Source of the DNA: Komagataeibacter europaeus LMG 18890
GTDB lineage: Bacteria > Pseudomonadota > Alphaproteobacteria > Acetobacterales > Acetobacteraceae
NCBI RefSeq assembly: GCF_000285295.1
Contig: NZ_CADP01000030.1
Span: 1-32,062 of the forward strand
DNA length: 32,062 nt
Direction of reading: 5' to 3'
Position 1 is the stretch's first letter. Each line of letters starts with the position of its first letter. This document shows positions 24,796 to 32,062 of this stretch, one piece after another. The position numbers and the translations under genes were made by a program. Under the pieces are notes generated by a model that saw only the letters and a list, made by a program, of their open reading frames with translations, made no database searches and was not told the DNA's origin.

Positions 24796-25392
24796 ATGGA
24801 AATACTCGTGGTTTCATCTTCCATATGTACGCTGGTCCTGCTGATGGCGGCATGGACGCTGTGGCAACTGCTGCGGCAGGTCCGGCAGATGTTCCGTGAA
24901 ATCCCGCCTGTCGGCGCGCTGATCAGTGCTGCCGGTCCCCAGCCGGGCGACCGTTGTCCCGACCGCGCATTCCATACCCTGGCCACGGGCCGCGATGTCG
25001 TGCTGACACAGGGCGCGCCCGTTGGCCGGCTGGTCATGTTCGTTGCATCGACCTGTCCCATTTCGCGCAAGATGATCCCGATCGCCCGCATGTTCTGCCA
25101 GCGTGAGAAGCTGGATCTGATCTTTGCAGGCGATGATACGCCACAGATGCAGCAGGCCTTCGTCAGCAGCCAGCATATCGACCCGGAAAAGTTCATCAAC
25201 GACCCGGACCTTGGCCGTATCCTTGAAGTGGACAATCTGCCATCCGCCTTCCTTCTGGACGGGCAGGGGCATATCCTTTCGCGTGGTCTGGTCAATAACC
25301 GCGAACATCTTGAAAGCCTGCTCAACGCACAGGAAACCGGTTTCCGTACGACCCAGGACTATCTGGCGGCACGCAAGGCACAGCCCGCGTAG
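24796..25392 (+). CDS. MauD-like protein with degenerate CPIS active site
   Basis: 198 residues from the ATG at 24796; longer in-frame starts back to 24622 would add a tail without family character. N-terminal membrane anchor (VVSSSICTLVLLMAAWTLWQLL) and a thioredoxin-like domain. The active-site stretch is ASTCPISRKMIPIAR: the first Cys (C87) is kept but the second is Ser (S90), against CPVC in the MauD of the facing operon. A monothiol form could act as an isomerase, a thiol trap or a non-redox partner. It is divergent from the heavy-chain gene of operon 2, so it may be co-regulated with it. Confidence 0.82.
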   Translation: MEILVVSSSICTLVLLMAAWTLWQLLRQVRQMFREIPPVGALISAAGPQPGDRCPDRAFHTLATGRDVVLTQGAPVGRLVMFVASTCPISRKMIPIARMFCQREKLDLIFAGDDTPQMQQAFVSSQHIDPEKFINDPDLGRILEVDNLPSAFLLDGQGHILSRGLVNNREHLESLLNAQETGFRTTQDYLAARKAQPA

Positions 25393-25589
25393 ATCCTGCT
25401 ACCTGATTTCGATACGCGGCGGATGCGGGCGACATGCCGTTCGAATGCCGATATGGAACGGAAAGACATAAAGCCGGCACATTTCATGAATAAGTGAATG
25501 ATTGCAAGGGGGCTGACCGGCAACCCTGCTGCCGCCCCGAAGTTGGGAAGGCGCATTGGAACGGTTCCGGACTTTCCCAGGGGGATGGC

Positions 25590-26609
25590 ATGAGGGCATT
25601 TTTTTACAGCAGGCCCGATACGCTGGCGGCTGTCGTAAGGGCGCCGCCGCATAGTCGTTACCTCGCCGGTGGGACCAGCCTGATCGACCTGATGAAAGTG
25701 GATGTCGAACGGCCTGAACACGTCATCAACATAAAGGCGCTGTCGCTTGACGCCATCGAACCGTTGCCCGATGGGGGGCTGCGGCTTGGGGCGCTGACGA
25801 CCAATGCCCGCACGGCCGCCCATCCGCTGGTACGCACGAACTATCCCATCCTGGCCTCGGCCCTTCTTGCCGGAGCCAGCGCGCGCATCCGCCACGTTGC
25901 CACCAATGGGGGCAATATCAACCAGCGTACGCGGTGCCATTATTTTTATGATACGAACGCCGCATGCAACAAACGCGCGCCCGGAACGGGCTGCGCCGCG
26001 CGGGGCACACGCAACCGGGTCCATGCCATACTGGGCACAAGTGCTGACTGTATCGCGGCCTTCCCGTCCGATATGTGCGTGGTGCTGGCCATGCTGGACG
26101 CCACGATCAACCTGTACGGACCGCAGGGCGCGCGCCGGGTCCATGCGCGTGATTACCATCGTCTGCCGGGCGGTACGCCATGGCTTGAAACTGTCCTGCG
26201 GCCCGGTGAACTGGTCCTGTCGATTGACCTGCCACCGATCTCGTTCGGTAGTCATTATACCTATCTCAAGATACGTGACCTGAATGTCCTGGCGCTTGCC
26301 GTCGTCTCGGTTGCGGTGGGGCTGGAAATGGATGGCGATGTCATCCGGCACGGTCGGGTGGCGCTGGGTGGCGTGGCCAGCAGGCCATGGTATGTGCCCG
26401 AAGTCGAAGGCATGCTATGCGGCAGGCGGCCCTCACGCAGCCTGTTTCGTGATGTGGCGGACCGTTTGATGCAGGGTGCTGAGGTGGACCGGGGGAATGC
26501 GGCCAAAAGAACCCTTGCGCCACGGGTGATCCAGCATGCTTTGTGGCAGGCTGCAACCGCATCACCCCAACCGGATGGGAACCTGCCCGTCTGGTCATGT
26601 TCTGACTGA
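25590..26609 (+). CDS. PaoB/YagS-type FAD and [4Fe-4S] subunit of a molybdenum hydroxylase, orphan
   Basis: 339 residues from the ATG at 25590, which follows a GGGGGA tract. FAD-binding domain of the CO-dehydrogenase medium-chain type: YLAGGTSLIDLMK (FAD-binding loop) and ATNGGNINQRTRC. Four Cys at C116, C126, C135 and C154 (TRCHYFY, ACNKRAPGTGC, SADC) correspond to the extra [4Fe-4S] cluster of E. coli PaoB. Such proteins work with a PaoA-type [2Fe-2S] and a PaoC-type Mo subunit, but neither is next to it. The IorAB-type enzyme upstream uses cytochromes rather than FAD. Either partners lie elsewhere, or the rest of an operon was lost; the following 600 bp have no gene. No signal peptide is seen. 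Confidence 0.85.
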   Translation: MRAFFYSRPDTLAAVVRAPPHSRYLAGGTSLIDLMKVDVERPEHVINIKALSLDAIEPLPDGGLRLGALTTNARTAAHPLVRTNYPILASALLAGASARIRHVATNGGNINQRTRCHYFYDTNAACNKRAPGTGCAARGTRNRVHAILGTSADCIAAFPSDMCVVLAMLDATINLYGPQGARRVHARDYHRLPGGTPWLETVLRPGELVLSIDLPPISFGSHYTYLKIRDLNVLALAVVSVAVGLEMDGDVIRHGRVALGGVASRPWYVPEVEGMLCGRRPSRSLFRDVADRLMQGAEVDRGNAAKRTLAPRVIQHALWQAATASPQPDGNLPVWSCSD

Positions 26610-27236
26610 TTATCCAGCGGACAGTTTTATATTGTGACGGATGCAGGCATTGTCGCGTAACAGGACAGCCCGTTCGCCGCGCCATGGATAATGTCGGTCG
26701 GGATTGACCGTCACCGTGGCATCAGGCGAGGGGGGATGACTGCCGGGATCTTGTATGCGGAACCGACCGTGGCCTGTTGCCGCGATAAACCGCAATGACA
26801 TCAGGGACGATGCAGTGAAATCGTAATCATGCCGGATGGACAGGTTGGCCGTCATGCCCAACGCAATGGATCATGGGACAGCATGATCGTCGTGATGCGC
26901 CCATGTCGTAATCCGTCGGGGATCCGGAACCCGTTCGGGGGCAACGGGCTTATGTATCCTGCCTGCCGGCACTTTACCTTTTTACGGGATCTGTCCCTGT
27001 TTGCCGTCATGAATTATATTTATGTAATGTGATATTCATTACCGGAAATTCGCCATGAATATGGATTTGTGCCGTTATCATTATTGGAATATGCATTTTT
27101 CTCTGGCTGTATCTGTGGTCATGCGGGGTTTTCATGCCAGTTGCCCGGAATAAACGGTATATTGATACAGTAGTGTGACAATCCGCCATTGTTTTGTCGT
27201 GACGTGATATCAGGTTAAGGGAAAAGGAGTAGGGTA
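26610..27236. other. Intergenic region without a convincing gene
   Basis: I see no recognised gene. A minus-strand ORF (26610-26861, 83 codons) ends convergent with the PaoB-like gene but has no ribosome-binding site or family features. ACAAT (27178-27182) and ATTGT (27188-27192) form a small inverted repeat about 45 bp before the Gly-rich gene. The stretch could be a decayed remainder of the missing Mo-enzyme subunits, but no motif supports this. Confidence 0.5.
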
Positions 27237-27623
27237 ATGAGGCATATGAAATCCCTGACAATGGCACTGACTGTCGTGGCGCTGGCCGCTGCGCCGGTTC
27301 TGCCGCTATCCCATGCACATGCACAGCATGGTCCCAGTGGCGGCGGCCATGGCGGCCCTGGCGGTGGTGGCCATGGTGGTGGACCAGGATTTGGCGGCCG
27401 GGGTGGTCCCGGCGGTCCGGGCGGTGGTCCCCGTGGCGGTGGCTGGGGCGGCGGCCCGCGTGGTGGCTGGGACCGTGGTCCCGGTGGCTGGGGTGGTGGC
27501 CCGGGATGGTATGGTGGTCCGCCGCCTTATGTATATGACGGTTATGGTTACCCCGTTTATCCCGGCTACTATGGCTATCCCTATGGCGGGTTCGTGGGGG
27601 GCTGGGGGTGGGGTGGCTGGTAA
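27237..27623 (+). CDS. Secreted Gly/His/Tyr/Trp-rich small protein
   Basis: 128 residues. AAGGAG lies 8 bp upstream. A signal peptide (MKSLTMALTVVALAAAPVLPLSHAHA) is followed by a low-complexity domain rich in GG, PGG, HGG, RGG and WGG, then a Tyr/Pro-rich end with PPPYVYDGYGYPVYPGYYGYPYGG. No known domain or catalytic motif. Function unknown; extracellular matrix, metal binding or envelope association are guesses. It runs convergent with the DUF3325-like gene, 19 bp away. Confidence 0.8.
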   Translation: MRHMKSLTMALTVVALAAAPVLPLSHAHAQHGPSGGGHGGPGGGGHGGGPGFGGRGGPGGPGGGPRGGGWGGGPRGGWDRGPGGWGGGPGWYGGPPPYVYDGYGYPVYPGYYGYPYGGFVGGWGWGGW

Positions 27624-27642
27624 AGCCATCCCTTCCTGCCGT

Positions 27643-27900
27643 TCAGTGACGGCGTGACGCCAGCCACAGGGCTATGCACAGCCCTGCGATGGACAGGCTG
27701 GAGAACCACATGAGCACACCCGTCACCCCGCCCATCCGGGCCGCCAGTACCAGTGCGACGGCAGGGGCGGCAATCCGGCCGACAAGCGCCATGCATTGTC
27801 CATGCGGGGCAAGCGTGGCGAACCCGTAACGGTGCGGATGCAGCCGTACATGGCATGAAAACGTCATGAGCCAGAGCAGGAAGGTGGCGGGAAAGATCAT
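27643..27900 (-). CDS. Small DUF3325-like membrane protein
   Basis: 85 residues with two to three hydrophobic segments and an N-terminal LMTFSCHVRLHPHR. In many proteobacteria a DUF3325 protein follows a PepSY protein and a DUF3649 protein next to siderophore-receptor genes, and the same order is seen here. The start overlaps the PepSY stop (ATGA, 27897-27900), so the three are translated together. Function unknown; a role with iron uptake or reduction is the common inference. Confidence 0.7.
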   Translation of the reverse strand: MIFPATFLLWLMTFSCHVRLHPHRYGFATLAPHGQCMALVGRIAAPAVALVLAARMGGVTGVLMWFSSLSIAGLCIALWLASRRH

Positions 27901-29369
27901 TCTCCGTCACCTTTCAGCCTGCGGCGGATATACAGGACAATAATCGCCACAAGCAGTCCCGTGCCATCTATTGCTGCATGAATGGCAGGCAGGCTGTACA
28001 CGGCCCGTGAGCCGGTCAGGGCATCGAGCACGGGCAGGCCGCCCCCCAGTAACGCAATCAGGCGCAACTGTGGCCTCCACGCCATGTTCATGCGCCTGCC
28101 TGATGTGCATAGGCTGGCATGGCCGGCGCACAGGATCCATGCGCCCAGGAAACAGCCGATTTCCATACGGTTCCGGCCTGCCATGCTGGTCGGTAGCATA
28201 CGGTTGCACCACAGGAATGCCAGTGCGCTGACAGGCAGGCCGGTCAGTGTGCTGATGGTCAGGCTTTCCGCCACACGAAAACCGATCCGGTGTCCCGATC
28301 TGCTGCGCCGTTTCATCAGGAACAGGACAAGTCCGCTGCCGATCATGGCCGTGGCGCACAGACCCGATACGAAATACAGCCAGCGCAGGCCCGGGGTGGC
28401 AAAACGGGCATAATGCAGGCCATGCATGACCTGCATGATGTGGGCGATGCGACCCGGCGTTGTCGTCATGCCCAGCAGGCGACCGTCCGGCAGGCGGAAA
28501 TCGGCATGGTCGCGGGTCAGGAAAGGCCCGGATGCATCACTGGCGTATACGCTCAGGCGGTCAGGGGAAAAAAGGATAAAGCCCGCATCGCGTCCCTGCA
28601 GGCTGTGGCGTGCTGTTGCAAGAAGCGGGGCAAGCGGCGGCAGGGGGGGCGGAACACCCGGCGCGGCCTTGGTGCCTGATGCAGGGGTCGTTGGCGGCTT
28701 TTCATGAACAAACAGGTTTGCCAGCGGTATGGCAGGCAGGATCAGGCCTGCATTGACCAGTACACCGGTATAGATGATCATGATGGTGAAGGGCAGGAAC
28801 AGCACGCTGACCAGCAGATGGGCATCCAGCCATCCGCGCAGGCGTGCGGCGGACAGGCGCAGCCTTACGATATCGGGAACAAGCGCACGGATATGAATGA
28901 CAATCCCCGACCCGATGGCGACAAGCAGGATAACGCCAGCAATATTGACGATACGGGTGCCCGTCGTCCCTTCCAGCAGGGTATAGTGGAAACTGAAGAA
29001 GAAAGTCCCCCCCATCGTGGCGCGGACCGGGATGGGCATGCCGGTGCGGGGGTCAAGCAGCGTGCCCACAAACTGCCGCCCGTCATAATGCAGCACATCA
29101 AGGGTTGGCGACCGGGCGGAGGGCAGCGTCAGGAAAACCGACACCCCACGGACCTGCTGTTCATGGATCAGGCTGGATGCGGCATCCAGGGCGGTATCGG
29201 TCAGGGGGGTGTAGGCAGGTACCTGGTTTTCAGGCTGCATCCATCGTGTGATTTCCGTATCGAACACCGACAGGGTGCCCGTCATGAAAATGCATACGGC
29301 AAGCAGGCCAACTACAAAACCTGCCCAGCCATGTAACCATCCCATGCGGGTACGCAGGGTTTCACGCAT
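27897..29369 (-). CDS. PepSY-associated transmembrane protein
   Basis: 490 residues from the ATG at 29369 (MRETLRTRMGWLHGWAG), the characteristic PepSY-TM opening. Three to five membrane helices with periplasmic loops; the segment GWLHGWAGFVVGLLAVCIFMTG and the His-containing HIRALVPDIVRL and FHYTLL segments resemble family members thought to act as heme-binding or siderophore-iron reductases at the inner membrane. ATGA overlaps on both sides with its partners. No TonB-dependent siderophore receptor is next to it in this window. Confidence 0.85.
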   Translation of the reverse strand: MRETLRTRMGWLHGWAGFVVGLLAVCIFMTGTLSVFDTEITRWMQPENQVPAYTPLTDTALDAASSLIHEQQVRGVSVFLTLPSARSPTLDVLHYDGRQFVGTLLDPRTGMPIPVRATMGGTFFFSFHYTLLEGTTGTRIVNIAGVILLVAIGSGIVIHIRALVPDIVRLRLSAARLRGWLDAHLLVSVLFLPFTIMIIYTGVLVNAGLILPAIPLANLFVHEKPPTTPASGTKAAPGVPPPLPPLAPLLATARHSLQGRDAGFILFSPDRLSVYASDASGPFLTRDHADFRLPDGRLLGMTTTPGRIAHIMQVMHGLHYARFATPGLRWLYFVSGLCATAMIGSGLVLFLMKRRSRSGHRIGFRVAESLTISTLTGLPVSALAFLWCNRMLPTSMAGRNRMEIGCFLGAWILCAGHASLCTSGRRMNMAWRPQLRLIALLGGGLPVLDALTGSRAVYSLPAIHAAIDGTGLLVAIIVLYIRRRLKGDGE

Positions 29370-29644
29370 CAGGAAACCAGCAGTCCAACAATGATCGCGA
29401 CACATCCGGCAGCACATACGCTCAGCAGGCCCGCATATGCGCTGAAGCACAGCACGATCAGTACCGGCAGGCCGGCAAGCGCAATGATCTGGCCCAACTG
29501 GACAGTGGCATTGCCGCCCGACATGCCCGCAATGTCCATCATTACGAAACAGGCAACAGGATATGAAACCAGACAGGCAATCACGATACCCGCTATGCGG
29601 TTACGTGTCAGGCGTGTCCGGTCTTCTGTCCTGTCTGTGGTCAC
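29369..29644 (-). CDS. DUF3649-like membrane protein, GTG start
   Basis: About 91 residues with three hydrophobic segments. I chose the GTG at 29644 because GGGAGG precedes it by about 4-5 bp; the longer ATG start at 29674 has none and would overlap a palindrome at 29675-29689. The stop overlaps the PepSY start (ATGA). First gene of the PepSY trio. Function unknown, generally linked with iron or siderophore uptake loci. Confidence 0.7.
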   Translation of the reverse strand: MTTDRTEDRTRLTRNRIAGIVIACLVSYPVACFVMMDIAGMSGGNATVQLGQIIALAGLPVLIVLCFSAYAGLLSVCAAGCVAIIVGLLVS

Positions 29645-29674
29645 GACGCCTCCCTTTCCAACAGTCTGACACAT

Positions 29675-29689
29675 AAATGCGACGCATTT
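29675..29689. promoter_or_regulatory. Palindrome upstream of the PepSY trio, candidate operator
   Basis: AAATGC-GAC-GCATTT is a perfect 6-3-6 inverted repeat, about 30 bp before the GTG start, followed by another TGCATT. It could be a metalloregulator (Fur-type) site, as PepSY/DUF3649 loci are usually iron-regulated, but the match to a Fur consensus is weak. Confidence 0.4.
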
Positions 29690-29815
29690 GCATTGTGTCT
29701 ATGCCATGAAGGGTCGCCCATGCGAAGGGACCTGAAGCATTTTATTTTGGGAAGATCACATGGTTATGCATGGGAATGGGCGGATCGCTGCAGCCTTCTA
29801 TCCGTGCGCCACGAT

Positions 29816-30511
29816 CTACAGGGGGGACGTGGCCTGCACGGCAAGGGAACGCGCCAGACCATCCAGCGCTGCCATGCCATCAGGCCACAGGCCGACACGG
29901 GCATGATTGCCGATATGACCCACCGCGCCTGCGTTGACCAGCGTTGCCTGCCATTGCACGGCCAGATGCCGGGCGCGGGACATCGACAGCCATTCATCAT
30001 CCTGACTGGCCATAAGTACGGCAGGGAAGGGCAGCGGTGTTGCTGGCAGCGGCCCAAAACTGGTTATCCGGCCAGAATCGGGGCCATGATGGTGGTCAAT
30101 ATCCGCCGGTGCGACCAGAAAGGCCCCGGCGACGCCATCCAGCCCATGTTCGCTCGCCATGCGCACGCTCAGTACGGCGCCCAGACTATGGGCCACCAGA
30201 ATGACAGGTTGATGGCAGGCGTGTAAGGTCTGTTGCAGTTGCCGTTTCCAGTCCGGATAGGTCGGGCGTGTCCAGTCATCCTGCTGGACACGATGCACCG
30301 TAATCCCGCGCAGGCGTAAGAACAGTTCCCAACGTGACTGCCAGTGACGCGGCCCCGATCCATCCAGGCCGGGCACGATGACAATGGCGAACCCGGCAAG
30401 GGCCTGTATCAGCGCATTTTCCACGGTTGTCCCGTGGTCCGGGGCGTATGGCGGCATGACTGTCCTGAACATCGGATCCGGATCTGTGGAAAGGGGCAGG
30501 GGCATCTTCAT
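29816..30511 (-). CDS. RBBP9/YdeN-type alpha/beta hydrolase
   Basis: 231 residues. IVPGLDGSGPRHWQSRWE is the family opening (here GLDGS replaces the more usual GHGNS-like stretch). Nucleophile S109 in VAHSLGAVLS, acid D172 in SQDDEWLS, His H199 in GAVGHIG. Cytoplasmic, serine-esterase type; the physiological substrate of this family is unknown. It lies 118 bp after the Prx6-like gene on the same strand and may be in one transcript. Confidence 0.88.
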   Translation of the reverse strand: MKMPLPLSTDPDPMFRTVMPPYAPDHGTTVENALIQALAGFAIVIVPGLDGSGPRHWQSRWELFLRLRGITVHRVQQDDWTRPTYPDWKRQLQQTLHACHQPVILVAHSLGAVLSVRMASEHGLDGVAGAFLVAPADIDHHHGPDSGRITSFGPLPATPLPFPAVLMASQDDEWLSMSRARHLAVQWQATLVNAGAVGHIGNHARVGLWPDGMAALDGLARSLAVQATSPL

Positions 30512-30629
30512 GCTTTCAGCAGGGTGATCAGTGGATTGTACGCACGTGGAGACATGCTGGCCTGCAGGCTGTCACGCATTGCCTCGTATGCGTGGTGAAC
30601 CAGCCTGTCCGGTCACGTCCCCGAGTTTT

Positions 30630-31145
30630 CTATGCCGCACGGGGAATGTGTCTGAGTGGCGCGCAGTCAATACCAAACCCGCGTGCCACGTGTATGACCG
30701 TGGCAAAGTCCTGCTCGGTGGCAGGGGGGTGGAGCAGGGTGCTGCGAACCGTATTGTCGGGATCAATGATGAACGCCGCATGTTCCTCCAGTGCCGGGTT
30801 TTCTGGCCCGACATCCACCTCAATACCCCGCCACAGACTGGCAATGTGGCCAGTTTCATCATGAATGACCGGGAAATCCGGCATGGCTGGCAGCGTGATG
30901 GCAGAAGGGTGGGGCGGCATATCCGCAAGGCGCGGGGAATGTAGTGGTGAAAGACCCAGCAGGCGCACGGGCTGCACGCAGGTGCGCGCCCACCGTATTC
31001 CGGCCCGCAGGCTTTGCGTGCTGTAACCTGCCGGATGGGTCAGGACAATGCGCCAGCACCCATGGCCCCATGCGTGGAAACGGATCGGGCCCATGGTGGT
31101 ATCGGTCATGAAATCCGGGGCTTTCCAGCCGGGTGAAATGGCCAT
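30630..31145 (-). CDS. Prx6-like peroxiredoxin homologue lacking the peroxidatic Cys
   Basis: 171 residues from the ATG at 31145, which has AGGAG 8 bp upstream; the longer in-frame ATG (31241) is not preferred. The order of features matches 1-Cys peroxiredoxins: WKAPDF, a HP segment, LLGLS, PDFPVIHDETGHIASL, HAAFIIDPDNTVRSTLLHPP. At the position of the family HPxDFTPVCT, this protein reads HPAGYSTQS, so the peroxidatic Cys is replaced by Ser (S45). It probably has no ordinary peroxidase activity. It is also shorter than most Prx6 proteins. Function could be sensory or lost. Confidence 0.78.
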   Translation of the reverse strand: MAISPGWKAPDFMTDTTMGPIRFHAWGHGCWRIVLTHPAGYSTQSLRAGIRWARTCVQPVRLLGLSPLHSPRLADMPPHPSAITLPAMPDFPVIHDETGHIASLWRGIEVDVGPENPALEEHAAFIIDPDNTVRSTLLHPPATEQDFATVIHVARGFGIDCAPLRHIPRAA

Positions 31146-31775
31146 TGCCTGTCTCCTTGGATGGGCAGAAGCGGGTGGGCAGGAAACCGTGCGCAGGGTT
31201 GTTCCATGATATCGGACTGGCAGGTCTTTTTTCCGGTCCACGTTCAGGGAATCAGTTATCCTGTTTCATATGTGGATTATATAAACACATCAATAAAAAT
31301 GTGCATATAAAAATTGTCATATAAAAATATAACAAAAAATAATGATATTATGCATGGTCGTTCCGACGATCCTAGCCGTGTGAACGGGATGGGACGGCCA
31401 TATGCAGGCATATTGGCCACCGTGCGGAAACGGATAAAAAATGCATATAACATGCTGTTAAAAAGGAATAATTTATTAACGATATGTGAAATGTCACATA
31501 TTATGATATATAAATTATTCCACTATATATATGTTATTATGTGTTGACGTATATCGCCGGGTGTGTATGATCCCGACTGAAACGCCATATACGTCAATAA
31601 TCATGCGGGATGATGATCGATGATCCAGCCAGCCATGCGAATGCGTAGCACTGATCGATGTCGCACCATCGCTACCGCCCCCATTGTGCGGGTGACCATT
31701 CCATAAAACAGCCGGTGGAAATTCTGCCGGAAACCGTCCGCATTCCATCGCGGACATGCAAGGGCAGTCTTTTCA
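31146..31775. other. Long AT-rich intergenic region
   Basis: Roughly 31260-31550 is very AT-rich and contains a 20-bp inverted repeat (31482-31501). Short ORFs on both strands here have no ribosome-binding site or recognisable content. It probably holds the control region of the small gene at 31776 and perhaps of the Prx6-like gene. Confidence 0.55.
31482..31501. promoter_or_regulatory. 20-bp inverted repeat, candidate regulator site
   Basis: ATATGTGA-AATG-TCACATAT: perfect 8-bp arms with a 4-bp spacer. It resembles a CRP/FNR half-site pair (TGTGA/TCACA) but with a spacer of 4 instead of 6 bp. It lies in the AT-rich region about 275 bp before the small gene. Confidence 0.45.
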
Positions 31776-31991
31776 ATGCTTGAATCACGTATCATCGAAA
31801 TTGACGGTACTTTCCTTGGCACCGTCATTCTTGAAGCGGATCGCCAGACGCGCCGCTTTTACGCCACGCATGACAGTGTGCGGGCGTTCCATAACCATAC
31901 CCTGAAGGGACATGATGACGTTGCCCTGCAGGTCGCGCGGCTTTATCGCCGGGCGCATGCAAGCGCGCGCATGGCTGCAACGGGTAAATAA
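31776..31991 (+). CDS. Small hypothetical protein
   Basis: 71 residues (MLESRIIEIDGTFLGTVILE...), no signal peptide or membrane segment. It has the codon pattern of the region and a charged, beta-then-helix composition (ADRQTRRFYATHDSVRAFHNH). The ribosome-binding site is poor (AGGG about 12 bp upstream). I do not recognise its family. Confidence 0.55.
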   Translation: MLESRIIEIDGTFLGTVILEADRQTRRFYATHDSVRAFHNHTLKGHDDVALQVARLYRRAHASARMAATGK

Positions 31992-32062
31992 CCGCTTCAT
32001 GTAGCGACACGGTTTTTATGATCAGGGCCATGTCCGGAAACGGTTTTCGCCACAACCCGCAT

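Noticed and set aside
26610-26861. 83-codon minus-strand ORF
   Set aside because: No ribosome-binding site, signal or family feature; convergent with the PaoB-like gene and probably chance.
31314-31547. 77-codon plus-strand ORF in the AT-rich gap
   Set aside because: Composition follows the AT-rich background and spans the inverted repeat; no ribosome-binding site.
1-32062. CRISPR array, tRNA or rRNA genes
   Set aside because: I saw no regularly spaced repeats and no tRNA or rRNA sequence in the window.

Overview
The window is a chromosomal accessory region from a GC-rich (about 60% G+C) alphaproteobacterium. The style of its proteins points to an acetic acid bacterium (Acetobacteraceae, probably Komagataeibacter or Gluconacetobacter): a three-subunit periplasmic molybdenum aldehyde oxidase with a triheme cytochrome, many periplasmic c-type cytochromes and an IS630-type element. 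The genus is an inference; no rRNA or tRNA gene is present to anchor it.

Layout. (1) 1-4.4 kb: an IS630-family element bounded by a TA duplication has cut a tail-fibre-like gene, leaving its C-terminal part. Two coupled minus-strand glycosyltransferase genes follow, one with a G8-tract frameshift near its 3' end. (2) 4.6-7.9 kb: a MocR-type regulator is divergent from a beta-alanine:pyruvate aminotransferase gene, which is followed by a gene closely resembling malonate semialdehyde decarboxylase; a strong terminator ends this unit. (3) 8.5-16.4 kb: a TonB-dependent receptor, amine dehydrogenase heavy chain (mauB-like), amine dehydrogenase light chain with both TTQ tryptophans (mauA-like), a cytochrome c, an APC amino-acid permease and a PuuB/DadA-like FAD oxidase. 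(4) 16.7-20.6 kb: a coupled three-gene operon for a molybdenum aldehyde oxidase ([2Fe-2S] subunit, Mo subunit, triheme cytochrome). (5) 20.7-24.6 kb, minus strand, separated by a bidirectional terminator: a second amine dehydrogenase operon in the order B-E-D-A plus two cytochromes c. (6) 24.8-26.6 kb: an extra MauD-like protein with a CPIS motif and an orphan PaoB-like FAD/[4Fe-4S] subunit. (7) 27.2-32 kb: a secreted Gly-rich protein, a coupled DUF3649 / PepSY / DUF3325 membrane trio, an RBBP9-type hydrolase, a Prx6-like protein that has lost its peroxidatic Cys, and a small conserved-looking ORF.

How it may work together (inference). Regions 2-6 read as an amine-oxidation island. An amine could cross the outer membrane through the TonB receptor and be deaminated in the periplasm by one of two TTQ dehydrogenases. 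The aldehyde would be oxidised by the Mo enzyme, with electrons leaving through the c-type cytochromes. The resulting amino acid would be imported by the permease. A substrate such as 1,3-diaminopropane would give 3-aminopropanal and then beta-alanine, which is the substrate of the aminotransferase; the malonate semialdehyde it makes is the substrate of the neighbouring decarboxylase, which yields acetaldehyde. No MauG-type diheme TTQ maturase is present in the window.
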